Shown: positions 8,597 through 17,094 of the stretch, piece by piece
Layout of the letters: every line of letters begins with the position of its first letter
How positions within the stretch are numbered: position 1 is the stretch's first letter
Source of the DNA: Hyphomonas sp. TMED17
GTDB lineage: Bacteria; Pseudomonadota; Alphaproteobacteria; Caulobacterales; Hyphomonadaceae
Assembly (NCBI GenBank): GCA_002172915.1
Contig: NHBW01000006.1
Coordinates: 1 to 64,000, forward strand
Length of the DNA: 64,000 bases
Direction: 5' to 3'
Position numbers and translations under genes: made by a program
Notes under the pieces: generated by a model
What the model saw: the letters and a program-made list of their open reading frames with translations, nothing else
Told to the model about the DNA's origin: nothing
Database searches by the model: none

Positions 8597-11419
8597 ATGA
8601 ATATTAAACAACGCCTTGCGTTTTGCAGCTCGGCTGCAGCGATGATGTCCATCGCCAATATAGCTGAGGCTCAGTCAATAACGGGACAAGTTACCGATTC
8701 AACTGGGGAGGCGCCTTTGCAAGGCGCGATCGTTAGCATCGAGGGTTTAAACCGATCGGTTTCGACCGATCGCTATGGTGATTATCGTATAACCAATGTG
8801 CCTTCCGGAACTTACTCTATAATCGTTGATTACGTTGGGGCTGAAACCGTTTCTAATCTTATCACGGTCCCCGAAACTGGTACAACAGCCGATTTTACAA
8901 TTGGTGCAGACACTCGTTTTCTCGATAATGTTCTAGTTGTTGGATCCGCAGCTGCACAAGCCGGATCGATCAATCAGCAGCGGGCTGCCGATAATATTCG
9001 ATCGATTGTTGACTCAGACGGTCTCGGCAACTTCCCAGACACTACAGTCGCAGATACACTGGCCCGAGTACCCGGTTTGTCTATAGTAACCGATCAGGGC
9101 GAGGGCCGCTATGTTTCTATCCGTGGTATTAACACCGACCTTATAGCAACCTCAATCAATGGCGTGCGGACACCATCGCCTGAAGACCGGCGTGGTGTTT
9201 TACTAGATGGCGTACCTTCGGATCTTCTCGACGGCATTGAAGTTCAGAAGTCGCTAACACCAGATCTCGACGCTGACAGTCTAGGCGGAATTATCAATTT
9301 AAAGACCATTTCGGCTTTTGACCGCAAATCACAATTCCTCCGCGCGAAAATCGAAGGACAATGGAACGAAATCACCCGGGAACTTTCCCCAAAGGCAACA
9401 TTTACCTATTCAAATATCTTCAATGACAATTTTGGCGTCGCTATTTCTGCAAACTATCAAGACCGTCGGATAGAAGCTCATAACAATGAAATCGGAGAAT
9501 TCGATTTTGACAATGGGATCGCCTACTTGAATGACGATTATGAACATCGCTGGTACGATTTGACCAGAGAGCGTTTCGGCCTGGTAGCAAATTTCGACTG
9601 GCGTGTTAACGCTAATACCGATCTATATCTTCGCACCTTGATAAATAATTACGTCGATGACGAAGTTCGCAACAAATTTGAATTCCGAGATCTCGACGAT
9701 TCCGAAGAGACCGAAGATGGGGGCATCATTGCGGCCGGTGCTACAACGGTGCCTTTGAATGAGGTAGACGCCGAAGTTCGTGTTCGCGAAGAAACCCGCA
9801 ACATACAGACCATAGCGCTTGGCGGATCCACCAGCCAGGACGATTGGACATTTGATTACGAGGTGAGCTATGCATTCGCCGATGAACAAGATGACAACAA
9901 TCATGATGTAACATTCCGTTTCGAAGACATTCAGGATGATTTCCCCGGAACCGTTACTTTTGATCTCTCCAATCCCGAAACGCCGCGAATTAGCGGGACC
10001 CAGAGCCTTCTGGACGCAGTTTATAACCCATCAAATTATGATCTCGATGGGCTTGAAAGGGAATTTTCGGTTAATGAGGACACTGAGGTTAGCGCCCGCT
10101 TCGATATATCCAAAGAAAGTCTGCTGGGAAATACACCAATAACTTGGAAAGCAGGCGTTAAATTCAGAGATCGTGAAAAAACACGTAACGAAGACTTTTT
10201 GTTCTTCGAACCCGATCTGAATCTAGCAAACTTCGCTCGTGACTCTTTCATCGATAATTGGCGCTTGGCTAATCCGCAACCTACATGGCCAGACCCGAGT
10301 TTGACGCAGTCGCTTCGTAGTTTCAATAACCCAGAAGATCCAGACTTTGACGAGGAAAGCTCTTTCTTTGATTCTAATATTGCTGACTATGTTATAGACG
10401 AGCGGATCTTAGCCGGCTATGCGATGGGGACATTCCGGTTTGACAAACTCACTCTGGTTGCTGGTGTCCGAGCAGAAGAAACAGATATTGATCTGGAAGG
10501 ACGGCTGGTAGCAGAGGACGATCTATCTGCAATCGTGACGCAGTTTTCTGATAATTACACAAATGTGTTACCCAGCCTTAACGCCAAGTATGCGTTCAAC
10601 AATAAGCTAATTGGACGGGCTGCATACTACGCAGCTGTCGTAAGGCCTGCTTTCGGCGAAGTGGCACCATTTGTCGAAGTCAATGATGATCGTGACGAAG
10701 CGGCTGTAGGTAACCCAAATCTCGACCCATTCGAGGCTGATAATTTCGATCTGAGCTTGGAATATTATCCGACAGAGCTCTCAGTATTATCAGTAGGTAT
10801 CTTCTACAAGGATATCAAAAACGCAATCTATGGAGCAAATTTTGATATTGAAGACCTTCCGGCAAACATCGACGTGTCGAATATACCGGCAGACCTACTC
10901 AATGGTGATGAGGGAGATACTGGCGAGATTGAGGAAATATCAACATTTATTAATGTCGATGATAGTGAAATCTTCGGTATCGAATTCAATTATGTGCAAA
11001 GCCTAAAGGACTTGCATCCCGCTTTGGATGGTTTTCTAGCCTCGGCAAATTTAACCCTTTCGGAATCTGAAAGTACTCTTCCAGACGGACGCGAAGTACC
11101 ATTCCGCAATCAAGCAAATACTGTCTGGAATGTCGCGCTCGGATACGATAAAGGACCATGGGATCTGCGGATATCAGCAAACTTCCGCAGCAATAATCTA
11201 GACGAACTTATAGACCCTGAATTGGATCGAACGATTGACGACCGAATGTTGGTTGAAGCTTCTGCTAAATATAAGGTCAACGACAATCTTCAACTCTATT
11301 TAGAAGGTAAAAATCTGACGGATGAACCGGAATACTACTATTTTGGCAGCGATAACCGAATGATGCAGTATGATGAGTTCGGAACAAGCTGGATTCTTGG
11401 AGCGCGTTACACGTTTTAA
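8597..11419 (+). CDS. TonB-dependent receptor, probably for phytate/organic phosphate
   Basis: A 940-residue outer-membrane TonB-dependent receptor of the long Caulobacter/sphingomonad type. In order: signal peptide (about residues 1-25), a carboxypeptidase-regulatory-like beta-sandwich (TGQVTDSTGEAPLQGAIV to about residue 105), plug domain (VADTLARVPGLSI, RYVSIRGINTD, LLDGIEVQKSLTPD, GGIINLKT), a beta-barrel with long acidic loops, and the C-terminal barrel signature GARYTF. The start is the ATG at 8597 with GGAGAGG 6 nt upstream; the earlier TTG-started extension is rejected. A beta-propeller phytase follows 80 nt after the stop and PhoX is divergent. Phytase genes beside TonB receptors are a known arrangement, so the cargo is probably phytate or its products; this is inference. 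Confidence 0.85.
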   Translation: MNIKQRLAFCSSAAAMMSIANIAEAQSITGQVTDSTGEAPLQGAIVSIEGLNRSVSTDRYGDYRITNVPSGTYSIIVDYVGAETVSNLITVPETGTTADFTIGADTRFLDNVLVVGSAAAQAGSINQQRAADNIRSIVDSDGLGNFPDTTVADTLARVPGLSIVTDQGEGRYVSIRGINTDLIATSINGVRTPSPEDRRGVLLDGVPSDLLDGIEVQKSLTPDLDADSLGGIINLKTISAFDRKSQFLRAKIEGQWNEITRELSPKATFTYSNIFNDNFGVAISANYQDRRIEAHNNEIGEFDFDNGIAYLNDDYEHRWYDLTRERFGLVANFDWRVNANTDLYLRTLINNYVDDEVRNKFEFRDLDDSEETEDGGIIAAGATTVPLNEVDAEVRVREETRNIQTIALGGSTSQDDWTFDYEVSYAFADEQDDNNHDVTFRFEDIQDDFPGTVTFDLSNPETPRISGTQSLLDAVYNPSNYDLDGLEREFSVNEDTEVSARFDISKESLLGNTPITWKAGVKFRDREKTRNEDFLFFEPDLNLANFARDSFIDNWRLANPQPTWPDPSLTQSLRSFNNPEDPDFDEESSFFDSNIADYVIDERILAGYAMGTFRFDKLTLVAGVRAEETDIDLEGRLVAEDDLSAIVTQFSDNYTNVLPSLNAKYAFNNKLIGRAAYYAAVVRPAFGEVAPFVEVNDDRDEAAVGNPNLDPFEADNFDLSLEYYPTELSVLSVGIFYKDIKNAIYGANFDIEDLPANIDVSNIPADLLNGDEGDTGEIEEISTFINVDDSEIFGIEFNYVQSLKDLHPALDGFLASANLTLSESESTLPDGREVPFRNQANTVWNVALGYDKGPWDLRISANFRSNNLDELIDPELDRTIDDRMLVEASAKYKVNDNLQLYLEGKNLTDEPEYYYFGSDNRMMQYDEFGTSWILGARYTF

Positions 11420-11441
11420 TTTGTTCAGCTAGTCATTTTTG

Positions 11442-11475
11442 CGCCGGCTCGATAATATTCGAGCCGGCGTCTTTA
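11442..11475 (+). terminator. Hairpin between receptor and phytase genes (terminator or attenuator)
   Basis: A perfect 10-bp stem (CGCCGGCTCG at 11442-11451, CGAGCCGGCG at 11460-11469) with an 8-nt loop, followed by TCTTTA. The short, broken T tract suggests partial termination, which would lower phytase expression relative to the receptor in one transcript. Confidence 0.6.
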
Positions 11476-11499
11476 CATCCATTTCAGAGGGTCTTTTTA

Positions 11500-12546
11500 A
11501 TGTTTCGTATTCTGCCTGCAGCTGTTGCTATGGTTTTCCTTTTTTCTTGCGCGACAATCCCGCAGCTTAATTTTGATATTAAACAAATTTCCGCGACCAC
11601 AGAAACAGAGCCAGTTTCGGGTTTCGGCGATATTTTAGATGACCCAGCCATTTGGGTTCATCCCGCTCGGACAGAACATAGCCTAATTCTAGGAACAAAT
11701 AAAAATGAAGGTCTGCACGTTTATAGTTTAAACGGCAAAGAGTTACAGTTTCTCGACGTCGGTCGCATAAACAATGTCGATATCCGCGGATCAATTGCAG
11801 TGGCGAGCAATGATGAAGTCAATGGTCTGTCCTGGTTTAAAATTCGTGATATCGATGGCACCGTTTCACACATTGGAGATACACTTGTCGACAGGATAGA
11901 ACCCTACGGGGTTTGCTTGGGAATGATAGATGGGGCTTTGACTGCGGCGGTGACCTATAAAGACGGCGCAATAGAGTTCTGGGAAACAAATTTCGCGGAC
12001 ACGTCTAGTCCTCATGCCAAACTCGTGCAGACAAAACATTTTTCCAGTCAACTCGAAGGATGTGTTTTTGATGACAATGAGAGCATGATATTTATTGGCG
12101 AGGAAACAGTTGGGATCTGGGCTCTCGATGTCGGGGTTGCAGATACGCAACCTGGACTCATTGATAGGGTGAATTCGGGATCCGGACTAACAGCGGACGT
12201 CGAAGGTTTAAGTTTATGGCGAGGTCAACAGGGGCACGGCTATCTTGTCGCCTCAGCCCAAAATGCCGACCAATTTGTTGTCTACAATCGTCAACCACCC
12301 TATTCGCCCCAAGGGGTATTTCGTATTGGTCCAGGTGAGAGTTCACAAAGCGATGCAGTTACACATACTGACGGGCTAGATATCAGTTCTATGGCCGTTA
12401 CAGGATATCCTCGCGGGCTAATGGTTGTTCATGATGATGGTAATCCTGCACCGAAACAGAACCAAAATTTCAAACTAATTGACTGGAGCTCTGTTGAGCA
12501 AATTTTAGACTTGTCGCCTCAAACGCCTGAAACCATTCTGCACTAG
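11500..12546 (+). CDS. Beta-propeller 3-phytase
   Basis: A 348-residue beta-propeller phytase (BPP). These calcium-dependent enzymes strip phosphates from myo-inositol hexakisphosphate. Seen: N-terminal secretion signal ending in a lipobox-like FLFSC (Cys17), so probably a lipoprotein; the BPP opening DDPAIWVHP near residue 50; LGTNKNEGLHVYSLNGKE; VDIRGSIAVASND; EGCVFDDNESMIFIGEE; DVEGLSLWRG; DGLDISSMAV and the terminal FKLIDW. Length is normal for the family. AGAGGG precedes the ATG by about 9 nt. It follows the TonB receptor in the same orientation and should supply phosphate and less-phosphorylated inositols at the cell surface. Confidence 0.88.
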   Translation: MFRILPAAVAMVFLFSCATIPQLNFDIKQISATTETEPVSGFGDILDDPAIWVHPARTEHSLILGTNKNEGLHVYSLNGKELQFLDVGRINNVDIRGSIAVASNDEVNGLSWFKIRDIDGTVSHIGDTLVDRIEPYGVCLGMIDGALTAAVTYKDGAIEFWETNFADTSSPHAKLVQTKHFSSQLEGCVFDDNESMIFIGEETVGIWALDVGVADTQPGLIDRVNSGSGLTADVEGLSLWRGQQGHGYLVASAQNADQFVVYNRQPPYSPQGVFRIGPGESSQSDAVTHTDGLDISSMAVTGYPRGLMVVHDDGNPAPKQNQNFKLIDWSSVEQILDLSPQTPETILH

Positions 12547-12736
12547 GTTTTTCATGTAAAAGAAACAAATTCGAAGGTTTGTCTACGTTGTGCTAATTAG
12601 CATACATAGGATTAATTATAAAACCGCCTGTCCGTGCCAGATGATGTCGATGTTAGGCCTGATCCATAAGTTCAAAAATTGCTGCTCGCATAAACGAACA
12701 TATCTAGAATCTTGAACCTGAATACTCCCGATAAAC

Positions 12737-13039
12737 CTAGCAGAGTTCAGCGAACTCTCGTCGGCAAACCCATCGAATTTCGCGCTTCTCAGGTGACCTT
12801 CGCCTCTTTTTTATTTCAAGAAGGAAGTATCGGTTTCCTTTTTTAGTCTTTACTTCACCAACGATTTTACCTCGGACGCCAGCTTCCTCAAAAGCTTCGC
12901 GTTTAGCTGCCTGACGCTTGGTCTCCCCAGTTTTCACACGTCCAGCAGGGAAAACCCAGCCACGATTTAATCCCTTCACTTTAAGAAATTCTCGTGTGCC
13001 ATTTTTTTTACGAAACGGAACGCAACCTGCTCGCGGCAT
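12737..13039 (-). CDS. Small Nudix hydrolase
   Basis: A 100-residue Nudix protein, somewhat short for the family (usually 130-150). The Nudix box is complete: the pattern G-x5-E-x7-RE-x2-EE-x-G is met by GRVKTGETKRQAAKREAFEE followed by AGV (about residues 38-60), supplying the metal-binding glutamates. The sequence before it (CVPFRKKNGTREFLKVKG, then WVFPAGRV) resembles the diphosphoinositol-polyphosphate phosphohydrolase (DIPP) / MutT-like branch. The C-terminus is very basic (KIKKRRRSPEKREIRW read across residues 74-90) and ends abruptly. It lies convergent to and 190 nt from the phytase, which would be a fitting neighbour for a DIPP-type enzyme, but the substrate is not determined. Confidence 0.75.
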   Translation of the reverse strand: MPRAGCVPFRKKNGTREFLKVKGLNRGWVFPAGRVKTGETKRQAAKREAFEEAGVRGKIVGEVKTKKGNRYFLLEIKKRRRSPEKREIRWVCRREFAELC

Positions 13040-13360
13040 AATTTAATCTCGCTTACTGCTAGGACTTACTCAACTTATATGAAGCTGTTCTTCTAGCTTT
13101 GAACCGTTAAAAGTCTCCTAAATGCTTACAAGCTTAGTTAATAAGCTGCGGGCCTTCATTCGTAAAATCTAGTCATAATTATTAGGCCAATACCTAACTA
13201 GTTCCGGCAATTCTATAGAACTTAATAAAAACTGTAGTATGTCATGATAGTGCCTCACCAATATGAAAAATACTGTCATTGGGATCATTCTGACAAGCTG
13301 CTGCGCGAAACAACGGCTACCAAATCGGCCTAAATAGCTTAGGCGTTAAGCAAACCGGTC
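13040..13360 (+). other. A+T-rich intergenic stretch
   Basis: About 320 bases without a convincing gene. It contains the promoter side of the Nudix gene, a 24-codon lipoprotein-like frame (13263-13337, listed separately), and a short inverted repeat GCCTAA/TTAGGC at 13328-13344 that could be the 3' hairpin of the minus-strand gene ending at 13361. Confidence 0.4.
13263..13337 (+). CDS. Possible 24-aa lipoprotein-like peptide or remnant
   Basis: ATG at 13263 opens 24 codons with a short hydrophobic segment ending in a canonical lipobox, LTSC (MKNTVIGIILTSC), then a basic tail. No Shine-Dalgarno sequence is visible. It may be the surviving 5' end of a decayed lipoprotein gene. Confidence 0.2.
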   Translation: MKNTVIGIILTSCCAKQRLPNRPK

Positions 13361-13723
13361 CTAGGGAACAAAAACTTCGTCCATTACATAAAGGGCGACC
13401 CCACCCGTGATGCCGTCATTGGCCATTGCCTCCGCTGTCAACGGATCGTTAAAAATACGCATAAAGGCATCAAAATCATCCGTTTTGACAACAGCGACGA
13501 CCTTATCGTCGCCGCTTGTACCCATATAGGCCACTGTAACACCCTGCTGCTGGAATAAATCGCCATGCGTCTTGAACCCTTCACGCCAGCGATCGATGCT
13601 TTCAACCTCGGCCGTTACAACAATCATTGTACTTTCAGATGCCGCCGCGTGATGATCCGCAAACGCGTTCAGGCTGCCCATAGCAAGCACTGCACCAGCC
13701 GTTAATAAAGCCTTGAAATTCAT
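13361..13723 (-). CDS. Secreted small alpha/beta-barrel-like protein
   Basis: A 120-residue exported protein. The start is the ATG at 13723 with GGAGGGG about 7 nt upstream. Residues 1-22 form a signal peptide (MNFKALLTAGAVLAMGSLNA, then FADHH). The mature part (MIVVTAEVESIDRWREGF, then VAYMGTSGDDKVVAVVKTDD, FMRIFNDPLTAEAM) has the beta-alpha-beta-beta order and spacing of dimeric alpha/beta-barrel proteins (ABM/DUF3764-like). Function unknown; similar architectures include monooxygenases and stress-induced proteins. It lies downstream of the large TPR gene on the same strand (182 nt gap) and shares its fold type with the secreted proteins at 18576-19277 and 25340-25822. Confidence 0.6.
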   Translation of the reverse strand: MNFKALLTAGAVLAMGSLNAFADHHAAASESTMIVVTAEVESIDRWREGFKTHGDLFQQQGVTVAYMGTSGDDKVVAVVKTDDFDAFMRIFNDPLTAEAMANDGITGGVALYVMDEVFVP

Positions 13724-13905
13724 TCGCGTCCCCTCCTGGAAAAATCGGGCCAAAGATTATGCCCGGCCCAGCTGGTTAAAGACTAGGGCGGGTATTTAAC
13801 AGTTTTGTGACGATCCGCATCTGAACGCAGAGCCAAGCGCCAGGACCGACACCGGCGACGCCGAAGCCCTCCCCCGCTAGGGCAATTAGGCCCGCCTGAT
13901 AACAG

Positions 13906-16900
13906 TCACAAGAGTTTACCCATATAGGCGTAAAAAGCCTTTCCGGTTGAACTATCGGCGAAGATTTCAAGATCCTCGCCCTCATAACTCACTGACGCGA
14001 TAACTTCATTACCATCCATAACCCAGACTTCAAAGCCGAGTTTCGCGAGATCAAAACGTCCCGCTGTCTTCACATAGACGTCGGTCTGGGCACCTTTCTC
14101 GATACTTTTCCCGACAAAAACCGGCGCAGCTGAGGCGTCGCCACCGGTCTCAACCTTTATGTTGCGAGACAATTGGCAAAAGCTGGCCGGCATTGCATCC
14201 TTAACGCCGTCAATGTCGAAATCTTCCGAATAGCCATCCGGCTTGCTAGCGTATCCATTAAAGGCGTCCGGATCAGGCACAACTTCCTCAACATAAATGC
14301 GATTGCCGTGAAACACCGCATTATTCATGTGGGCGATATCATCAAGGGTATACCAGCCCTCTGGCTCCCGGCCGTCCGGATGTGGTGACGGCGATCCGGC
14401 CTCAAACTCCGCCGGATCACCTAATTGCATGATCTGCTCTTCAAAATCGTCCCGGTCTTTCCAATAGCTATAAAAATCGGGATGAAGCTGGCCAATCACA
14501 ATTTCCCCGCAATAGCCCTGAACTGACATGTGATAATATCGCTCGGTAGCATCGGAGCCTGTAACTGCCAAAGCCTCTTCATCGGGCACTAAAACCGGAT
14601 CTTCAGACACCGCATCGTCGCCACCAGGCTCGGCAACGGGCGCGCCATCAAGCCCCGCTGACAAATGGATATCGCCATCGGATCCTAAAACCGGATCGTC
14701 AGATGTAACGGCGTCGTCACCGGGCTCCGAAACAGGCTCGTCAGATGTAGAGGACTCCTCATCGGATCCTAAACCCGGATCGTCAGACACGTCGGTGTCC
14801 TCCCCCGGCTGTGAAACATGCTCCTCAGACACAACAGGGTCCGCATCGGGCGCCAGGACTGGCTCTTCGGGGACCGCATCGACAGTATCCGCATCCTCGG
14901 CGGCCTGTCTGCTGGCCTCGATAACTGTCAGTGTCGAACTTAATCGCGGGATGTCATCCGGCACCGCCAATAAAGCCTCCCGGAGTGTCGCGATCGCCTC
15001 ATCATGGCGTCCAAGTTCGAGCAGGCAGGCGGCGAGATTATTGGTCGACATGATCCAGTCATCGCCAGCATTGTCATAGCTCTGCCAGCTGCGCGCTGCG
15101 CGGAAAACATCAAGCGCCTCATCGAACCGTCTAAGACCAACCAGCGCATTACCCTTGAGACCCTGCACCCATGCTTTCTTGGCCGGCATATCGGCAGATG
15201 CATAGCCACCAATAGCCCCGTCACAATAAGTAATGGCGGTTTCAAATGCATCTGTATCACTGCGCATGTGTCCAAGATCAATATGGCTCGCAGCGAGCGA
15301 GGCTTCCGCCCAGGACCAGTCGCGCGGAAAGTCTTCTCTCTGATAGATCGACTGCGCCGCAGTATAATGTGAAATCGCCTCTTCCAACCGGTCAGAGTCT
15401 TTTTCCAGCTTGGCCAGGCGCGATAAAGCATTAGCCATATTGGTTTGCGACATCGCCCAAAGCAGCGGGGTCGTCGCCACGGTTCGGACCTCAAGGGCAC
15501 GACCATGCGCCACCAGTGACGCCCGCAACGCGTCAGCGTCCTGTGTCCAGTGACCAAGATCAGCCAGCGCATTACCAAGATTATTCTGCGCCATCGACCA
15601 TGTCTCGGCTTCGGTCGCTTGCGATAGATTTTCCAGCGCCGCCCGGTACGCAGCGATGGCCTCGCGAGTAATATTCTCGTCCGCAGCAATTTCGGCAATA
15701 TCTGCCAGCGTGGCACCAAGATTAGTATTCAACATGGCGGTCTGCGTCGGGGACACATCGGACGTCGACATACTTAAAGCCGCTCTGTACAGCTCAACCG
15801 CTTTTTCAAGATCAGGCCGCTCACCAGTCATCATTGCGAGATCGGCCTGGACATTCGCTCTCACCATCATCGTATTGAACCGGGAGGCCGTAGCGGCATC
15901 GGGACCATCATCCGCTAGCAGGCGGTCATAGATTTCAGTCGCATCTCTGAGACGTTCCGGATCGCCGATCTGCTGCCCCAGTTCCACCAGCGCATTCCCG
16001 AGATTATGCGCCGAAGCCCGCCATTTTTTCGGTTCGCTCACCTGCTCGAACCCGTCTCGGATCAAGGATCGATACCCGTCAATCGCTGCGTATAATGCGC
16101 TCGCACCGCCCCGCTGCGTGCCATAGTCGAGCAATGCGCCCGATGCTTCAAATCGTGTCTCCGGTGCAATCGGCCACATCTCGGACTGACGCGGCTCGGC
16201 GATTTTCTCAAGCAAATCCCGCGCATTGCCTCTCCCACGCAAGGCGAAATCCTTCAATTTCGTTATGCCCGCAATCTGGCGGTCAATATCAGTCTGACGT
16301 AACGCCTCCGTCACAGCGCGCAGATCTGCCCCCTCCGCGCGGCGCTTTGCAACATCTAGAAGTCGCTTGATCGCGGCCAGAACAAGAAGGTTTAACGACA
16401 GACGATAAGCCATAATTGTCGCTTTCGCCCAGCTCGAAGGGTCTGCCGGCGCCCCAATCCGCTCAAACCCAATCCGCTCGGCATACAAATCATAATAATC
16501 GATCAAGGATCCCGCTTTGACCGTTTCGATCAGCGTATACAGCAGGAAAGTGAATGGCCCGGCATCGCCTGCGACCGAGAAGCCGATACCCTGAACTTGC
16601 AATTGCGCAAATGCGATTGGCGCAAAAACGAACAGAAAGGCGACAGCGAGCAGAACCTCTGCCCCTAGAGTGCCGTCAATTTTGATATCCTTGCGCTCAA
16701 ACGGCACATTCTCGACGGCCTCGTCCTCATCGCGCGACCAATGCCGGAACACAACAAAAATGGAGAATATACCAAAACCGACAAACCCCATATTAAAGGG
16801 CCATGGCAGGAAAACACTCGCTGCCGTCAGCACGAGAAAATAGCTCAGCAGCATCGGCATCCGAATGTATTTTTTTCGGTACCGGGTACCGGTAAACCGT

Positions 16901-17094
16901 GAAAATAAATGAACGACAGAACGATCCAGGCGGCGCAGCACCGCAATCACCGCCTCAAACATTCCGGGCTTATCCGCCTTGGCGGCGCCACGTCGGGTGA
17001 TCGAAGTAAAACCGTAAATAATTGCCACAATCACGATGAAAGCCAGTGATGACAGGGCAGACGCAAGCGGAGTTGGTGTAGTAAGCTCTAACAT
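13906..17094 (-). CDS. Large TPR membrane protein with 28-aa acidic repeats and unknown C-terminal domain
   Basis: A 1062-residue multi-domain protein. The N-terminal ~290 residues hold about four hydrophobic segments (ALSSLAFIVIVAIIYGF; MLLSYFLVLTAASVFLP; VLLAVAFLFVFAPIAFA; a weaker one near LSLNLLVLAAI). Residues about 350-740 are degenerate TPR units with recurring Asn-Asn-Leu/Gly-Asn-Ala-Leu motifs (AHNLGNALVELG, AQNNLGNALADLG, STNNLAACLLELG). Residues about 745-840 are an Asp/Glu/Ser/Pro-rich linker made of 28-residue repeats. The last ~200 residues (from RYYHMSVQGYCGEIVIGQL) are a distinct globular domain that I cannot assign. I take the ATG at 17094; the frame is open further upstream but adds no recognisable segment. 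Likely an inner-membrane scaffold; function unknown. Confidence 0.75.
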   Translation of the reverse strand: MLELTTPTPLASALSSLAFIVIVAIIYGFTSITRRGAAKADKPGMFEAVIAVLRRLDRSVVHLFSRFTGTRYRKKYIRMPMLLSYFLVLTAASVFLPWPFNMGFVGFGIFSIFVVFRHWSRDEDEAVENVPFERKDIKIDGTLGAEVLLAVAFLFVFAPIAFAQLQVQGIGFSVAGDAGPFTFLLYTLIETVKAGSLIDYYDLYAERIGFERIGAPADPSSWAKATIMAYRLSLNLLVLAAIKRLLDVAKRRAEGADLRAVTEALRQTDIDRQIAGITKLKDFALRGRGNARDLLEKIAEPRQSEMWPIAPETRFEASGALLDYGTQRGGASALYAAIDGYRSLIRDGFEQVSEPKKWRASAHNLGNALVELGQQIGDPERLRDATEIYDRLLADDGPDAATASRFNTMMVRANVQADLAMMTGERPDLEKAVELYRAALSMSTSDVSPTQTAMLNTNLGATLADIAEIAADENITREAIAAYRAALENLSQATEAETWSMAQNNLGNALADLGHWTQDADALRASLVAHGRALEVRTVATTPLLWAMSQTNMANALSRLAKLEKDSDRLEEAISHYTAAQSIYQREDFPRDWSWAEASLAASHIDLGHMRSDTDAFETAITYCDGAIGGYASADMPAKKAWVQGLKGNALVGLRRFDEALDVFRAARSWQSYDNAGDDWIMSTNNLAACLLELGRHDEAIATLREALLAVPDDIPRLSSTLTVIEASRQAAEDADTVDAVPEEPVLAPDADPVVSEEHVSQPGEDTDVSDDPGLGSDEESSTSDEPVSEPGDDAVTSDDPVLGSDGDIHLSAGLDGAPVAEPGGDDAVSEDPVLVPDEEALAVTGSDATERYYHMSVQGYCGEIVIGQLHPDFYSYWKDRDDFEEQIMQLGDPAEFEAGSPSPHPDGREPEGWYTLDDIAHMNNAVFHGNRIYVEEVVPDPDAFNGYASKPDGYSEDFDIDGVKDAMPASFCQLSRNIKVETGGDASAAPVFVGKSIEKGAQTDVYVKTAGRFDLAKLGFEVWVMDGNEVIASVSYEGEDLEIFADSSTGKAFYAYMGKLL
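14580..14875. repeat. 84-bp tandem repeats encoding an acidic linker
   Basis: Imperfect direct repeats inside the TPR gene, each opening CATCGG on the + strand at 14580, 14676, 14760 and 14844. The last three are spaced exactly 84 bp (28 codons); the first interval is 96 bp (28+4 codons). The protein unit reads like SDDPVLGSDGD-x-EPVSEPGDD. Such arrays change length by slippage or recombination. Confidence 0.75.

Noticed and set aside
14580..14875. 84-bp repeats considered as CRISPR or mobile element
   Set aside because: They encode an in-frame acidic linker; units lack unique spacers and terminal structures.
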